Source of the DNA: Corticium candelabrum
Taxonomy: Eukaryota > Porifera > Homoscleromorpha > Homosclerophorida > Plakinidae
Direction of reading: 5' to 3'
Assembly (NCBI RefSeq): GCF_963422355.1
Contig: NC_085099.1
Location: 6,061,625 to 6,125,624, forward strand
DNA length: 64,000 nt
Made by a program: the position numbers and the translations under genes. The notes under the pieces are model-generated. The model did not search any database, was not told where the DNA came from, and saw only the letters and a program-made list of their open reading frames with translations. Shown piece after piece: positions 61,601 to 64,000 of the stretch. Within the stretch, counting starts at the first letter, position 1; every line of letters starts with the position of its first letter.

Positions 61601-63689
61601 GCTGTCAATCTCTTTCTCACGCTCTTCTAAGTGACTCTGACTAATTACATTCAAGCTGCGATGCTATGGCACGTGGAGGGTTTGCGGGTTTGCGCTGTAG
61701 TGCTTCAACACCTTTCATAATTGGTGTGTACTTTCTTTTATCTTGTTTGTTTTGTTACGCATACTGTATGTAGTATGCCTGTGTGTTTGTTTGCTGATTT
61801 GTCTTTCTTGTTTGTCAGTCTTGCTCCTGTTCTGGTATATGTTTATGTGTCTGGTATATCTCTATGTGTCTGCTCTGTGTGATTTCCTTGATGTTTTCTT
61901 AATTGTTATGCTGGCTTGGTTGCAACTGTATTATTATTGACAGCTAAATACTACTTTAGATTCAAGAACACCTCACAATTGCACCATTAATTGCTCGTCA
62001 CAAGAAGGATGTCCAGAGTGTCATTCAGGAGGGCATGGGAGTGTCATGGGAGTCATTCAAACTTAACCCCTATGTTGAGAAGCTTGCAGAGTGTGTGATC
62101 ACTTTTCAAGAGAAAGTTGACAGTCTTCTAGTTAGCGAGGATCGGGTGCAGAAAGAGCTGCGTGCCCTAGAAACGTGTCAATACAAGTCATCAACATTTT
62201 CTGACGTTCTCAGCCGCATACAGAAAACAGTTGATGAGCTGAATCTTCACTCTTATGCAAATCTAAGTCAGTGGGTTGCCAGCTTGGATAAAAGGATTGA
62301 AGAGCGTTTTGCTGTAAGATTGCAATGTGGCATTGCTTCATGGACAGAGAGACTGCTGACGTATGCCAGCCAAGGAACATTGGCGCAGGAGAGTTTGGCA
62401 GACACCGACACTACTGTTAGCAGTGGTGTGGTTCACAAACCTGGAGGAGATCCAGAATTCAATGTAAGCAAATCTCGAAATGTCCCTCTATGTGAATGGT
62501 TGTGTGCAAGAGTTTGTGGCAAGTAGGGTTACAGTTTTCTACTTATAGACTTAATGAGTCGACAGGCAATGATCTTTGGTCAGGAATTAATTATTTTATA
62601 TTAATAAATTGCTTCTAATTCTAATTATTCTTATTGGGAGAGCTTTGGAATGCTGAGGCATTTGTGCTTACTTTAACTCCTGTGCAGGTGCAATATGTAA
62701 AATGCATTGTGTTACATAATATTGTGATTGCATCAAATTATGGTTATTTGTTTGTTAGTTTAGTCGTCAGTATAATGTTGATTGGTCAAGCTTGGAATCA
62801 CTGGTCGTTTTGCCATTAAATTTCAAAATCAACTATACATGTTACTTAATGCATTTGTGTCTTCTAGCAATTGCTCGATGCGTACCTCACACATGCATAG
62901 ACATAGGAATATGTGCTGTCTAGTTAGTACTACATCATGCAACAGATGTCCTAACTGGAGAGGTTTTATGGAAATTTATGAGATAGTTGACTATTATCTG
63001 TCTTTATCCCTAAAATAAGCTCTTGATTACTTCAGGCAATGATGTTGACTTCAGAGACTGAGAGCCAGAGTTGAATAAAAAATGCCATGTTACGCTCATG
63101 CTTTGCATTGCAGGCAGTACATCTTTTGTTGTTCTTTTGGAATTGCTGACTGCAAAGTCAATGGGTAATCTCACTTGTTTGACTCATTGGGCACCAGATA
63201 GAGATTGTGTTGGTCGGATGCTGATAGATATGTTTTTTGTTTGAAGGGTGTAAATAGTAAATAACTTTAGTAATATACGGTATGCATTAGACTTAAATTG
63301 TATTGTGTACACACATGTACAGTTAGTATGTGCAAATCTATACCTTTCAACGACATGTATGCATACGTGACGTGTAGCCTCTACTACATCATCACTGTTG
63401 TGAGTGTTACAGATTATTACAGGTGTTAATTTAATCTTTAATTAGTGACAGTTGGATATGTGGCAATTATTATATAGTATTAACTCTCTTTCTAAGGGTT
63501 ACTTTCTGTCTGAAGTTGATTTTATTTCTGGCGGTGTTGCAGGTGATTCGGCATGAAATCCACATAAAGAATCAAGTTCTTTTTCTTGATCCTCCTTTGG
63601 AAGAGGCAAACATTCGGCTGTCGGAACAATTCCAGCAATGGATGAATGTTGTGTGCCTTCAAACACGCATACAGAGTGCTCGATATCAG
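49036..63689 (+). CDS. DYNC1H1: Cytoplasmic dynein 1 heavy chain, 5' part (continues beyond the window)
   Basis: Nine exons in phase: 49036-49845, 56280-56687, 56779-56999, 57686-58136, 60714-60956, 61074-61208, 61270-61404, 61960-62463, 63543-63689; about 1,018 codons of a protein normally near 4,600 residues. This is the N-terminal tail that dimerises and binds intermediate and light-intermediate chains in the minus-end microtubule motor. Landmark stretches match the family closely: [94 protein letters not shown] and [12 protein letters not shown]. The start ATG is the first in frame and gives the expected acidic N-terminus. Exon 5 ends AAG|GCAAGT, a GC-AG intron. Intron 1 is 6.4 kb and packed with repeats. 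The motor domain lies beyond the right edge. Confidence 0.97.
49950..51045 (-). repeat. TG-headed dispersed repeat, copy 2 (inverted)
   Basis: In reverse complement it follows copy 1: TG run (the CA run 50968-51042 here), CACCGAATGTTGC, GCGCAAATATCTCTGTA, CTGTTCCCGATGTCAGA, GTGTCGTTTAATGCGGG, GGGTCTTGAAAA, ending in CGGGATA-type units near 50100-49960. Confidence 0.75.
50968..51042. repeat. (CA)n microsatellite
   Basis: About 37 CA units forming the head of the inverted dispersed repeat. Confidence 0.95.
51288..51580. mobile_element. Palindromic MITE (about 290 bp)
   Basis: Inverted halves share GGCAGGGCTCTT, GCCTTTGTACAGTGTGGTTA, GGGTAGAAGC, CACAGAATT and GCAGACAAAGGA. The short centre is at about 51410-51460. 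In dynein intron 1. Confidence 0.75.
52075..53001. mobile_element. TA-flanked inverted-repeat element (927 bp)
   Basis: Ends CAGTATTTCC and GGAAATACTG with TA at 52073-52074 and 53002-53003. Sub-terminal TTATCCGGTTGGGGCA / GCCCCAACGGGATAA pair, and near the right end GATAATTGGTTGC-type units of about 22 bp are tandemly repeated. Looks like a mariner/pogo-derived element. No transposase is visible. Confidence 0.65.
53540..54440 (+). repeat. TG-headed dispersed repeat, copy 3
   Basis: After GTCTGT/GTAT runs: CTGATCTCCGCTGAATTTGG, CTCGTGCACGTTGAACC, TTGCACCAAATCCGAC, GAGGAGTGTGTCG, then AACGGGATA units (54110-54380) as in copies 1 and 2. More diverged in its middle part. Confidence 0.65.
54448..54486. 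repeat. (AAT)n microsatellite
   Basis: About 11 AAT units just before the tandem SINEs. Confidence 0.9.
54488..54905 (+). mobile_element. tRNA-derived SINE, tandem copy 1
   Basis: Head: A box TGGCTTAGTGGTTAGCG and B box GGTTCAGACCCC. The body has TCTCATGTTTCTCTAGCTTT, TTTCAGTCGTTGGGGAGTTT, CGGTCCGTTGACGATGACG and the end GGGGCATAGCGACACA. Confidence 0.85.
54906..55322 (+). mobile_element. tRNA-derived SINE, tandem copy 2
   Basis: Direct repeat of the preceding unit, with B box GGTTCAAACCCC and the same 3' end GGGGCATAGCGACACA. Only a few percent diverged by eye. Confidence 0.85.
55637..55728. repeat. (TG)n-(GGTG)n microsatellite
   Basis: TG run to about 55690, then GGTG units, in dynein intron 1. 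The remaining intron to 56279 shows nothing else. Confidence 0.95.
58137..58926. other. Dynein intron 4, proximal part
   Basis: No gene or repeat recognised. Confidence 0.5.
58931..59662. mobile_element. TTAA-flanked inverted-repeat element (732 bp)
   Basis: Termini AGGGGAAGTCCAACA and complement, flanked by TTAA (58927-58930, 59663-59666) as in piggyBac-type insertions. Inverted arms of roughly 200-300 bp share GTATGAGTAGATCT, GACAAATCGAT, GATGTTTCTGTGATGTGCAA and GGTCGATTAAGCTC. No transposase is recognised. Confidence 0.75.
59787..60384. mobile_element. Inverted-repeat element, about 600 bp
   Basis: Ends CCTGGTTTACAATATAATGC and the complement of CATGGTTTACAATATAATGC. In dynein intron 4, close behind the TTAA-flanked element. 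The interior frame 59898-60200 is not a recognised protein. Confidence 0.75.
62464..63542. other. Dynein intron 8
   Basis: AT-rich, with no gene or clear repeat seen. Confidence 0.5.
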
Positions 63690-64000
63690 GTTTTATTTCT
63701 TACATAAATTGGAAATTGGGTTGTGTTTGTTGTGCAACGATTACGTGACAGGTTTTAGTCTTAGCTTTGCTTTTAAGTGCTGTCCAAATTGTAGATATAT
63801 TTGGAGATCAAGTGAACTTGAATTGATCATGGTATATGTAGTGGTAGTGGTAAAAGCAGTCCTTAGGCTTTAAAGATAGAGTATTATAGCTGTTGAATAG
63901 TGCATTCTGGCCATGAAGTGCTATTTGTGTGCACGTGTAAGAAGACTACCAATGAAGATTAGGGTGATGTTCAAACAGAAAGAAAAACTAGATTATGACT
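63690..64000. other. Dynein intron 9 (to window edge)
   Basis: Follows the donor CAG|GTTTTA. No exon recognised. Confidence 0.5.

Noticed and set aside
1..64000. CRISPR arrays, operons or bacterial systems
   Set aside because: The DNA is clearly metazoan with spliced genes; no spaced direct repeats of CRISPR type were seen.

Overview
This is intron-rich, AT-rich DNA of an invertebrate animal. The genes have short exons with GT-AG introns. There are many CA/TG and TA microsatellites, tRNA-derived SINEs, small inverted-repeat DNA transposons, a Ty3/gypsy-type retroelement and Helitron remnants. The dynein heavy chain is clearly metazoan. Together with an NFAT-like Rel-homology gene and fibrinogen-like secreted proteins it suggests an early-branching marine animal; a sponge is my best guess, but the sequence alone cannot settle it.

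Layout. 1-7,100 is a transposon graveyard. A C48 (Ulp1-type) peptidase with a complete catalytic set lies in the same reading frame as a MULE-type transposase and is separated from it by one TAG codon. The MULE is interrupted by a PIF/Harbinger-like element with a TAA target duplication and is followed by an internally deleted gypsy element with about 107-bp LTRs. 7,130-15,830 carries two tandem paralogues (7 exons each) of a small secreted protein with a fibrinogen-C-like half domain. 15,200-25,500 is a large inverted segmental duplication. Its arms hold two divergently oriented copies of an NFAT-like Rel-homology gene (plus strand apparently intact, minus strand decayed) and a broken copy of the fibrinogen-like gene, which joins a Helitron Rep fragment at the far breakpoint. 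Gypsy-like fragments lie at the centre.

26,648-48,301 is a 15-exon gene for a plant-type high-molecular-weight purple acid phosphatase of about 554 residues, with all seven metal-ligand positions present. Its introns hold nested transposons. 49,036-63,689 is the 5' part (9 exons, about 1,018 codons) of cytoplasmic dynein 1 heavy chain (DYNC1H1), which runs off the right edge; one of its introns has a GC-AG boundary. Three copies of a repeat that begins at a TG microsatellite, tandem SINEs and several inverted-repeat elements fill the introns of these two genes.

The host genes do not form one pathway: two secreted proteins, a transcription-factor-like protein, a secreted or luminal phosphatase and a microtubule motor. 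The most unusual features are the inverted duplication with its NFAT-like pair, the C48-MULE reading frame and the Helitron/fibrinogen-like chimera. All exon models come from reading splice sites and reading phase by eye, with family knowledge; no search was run.
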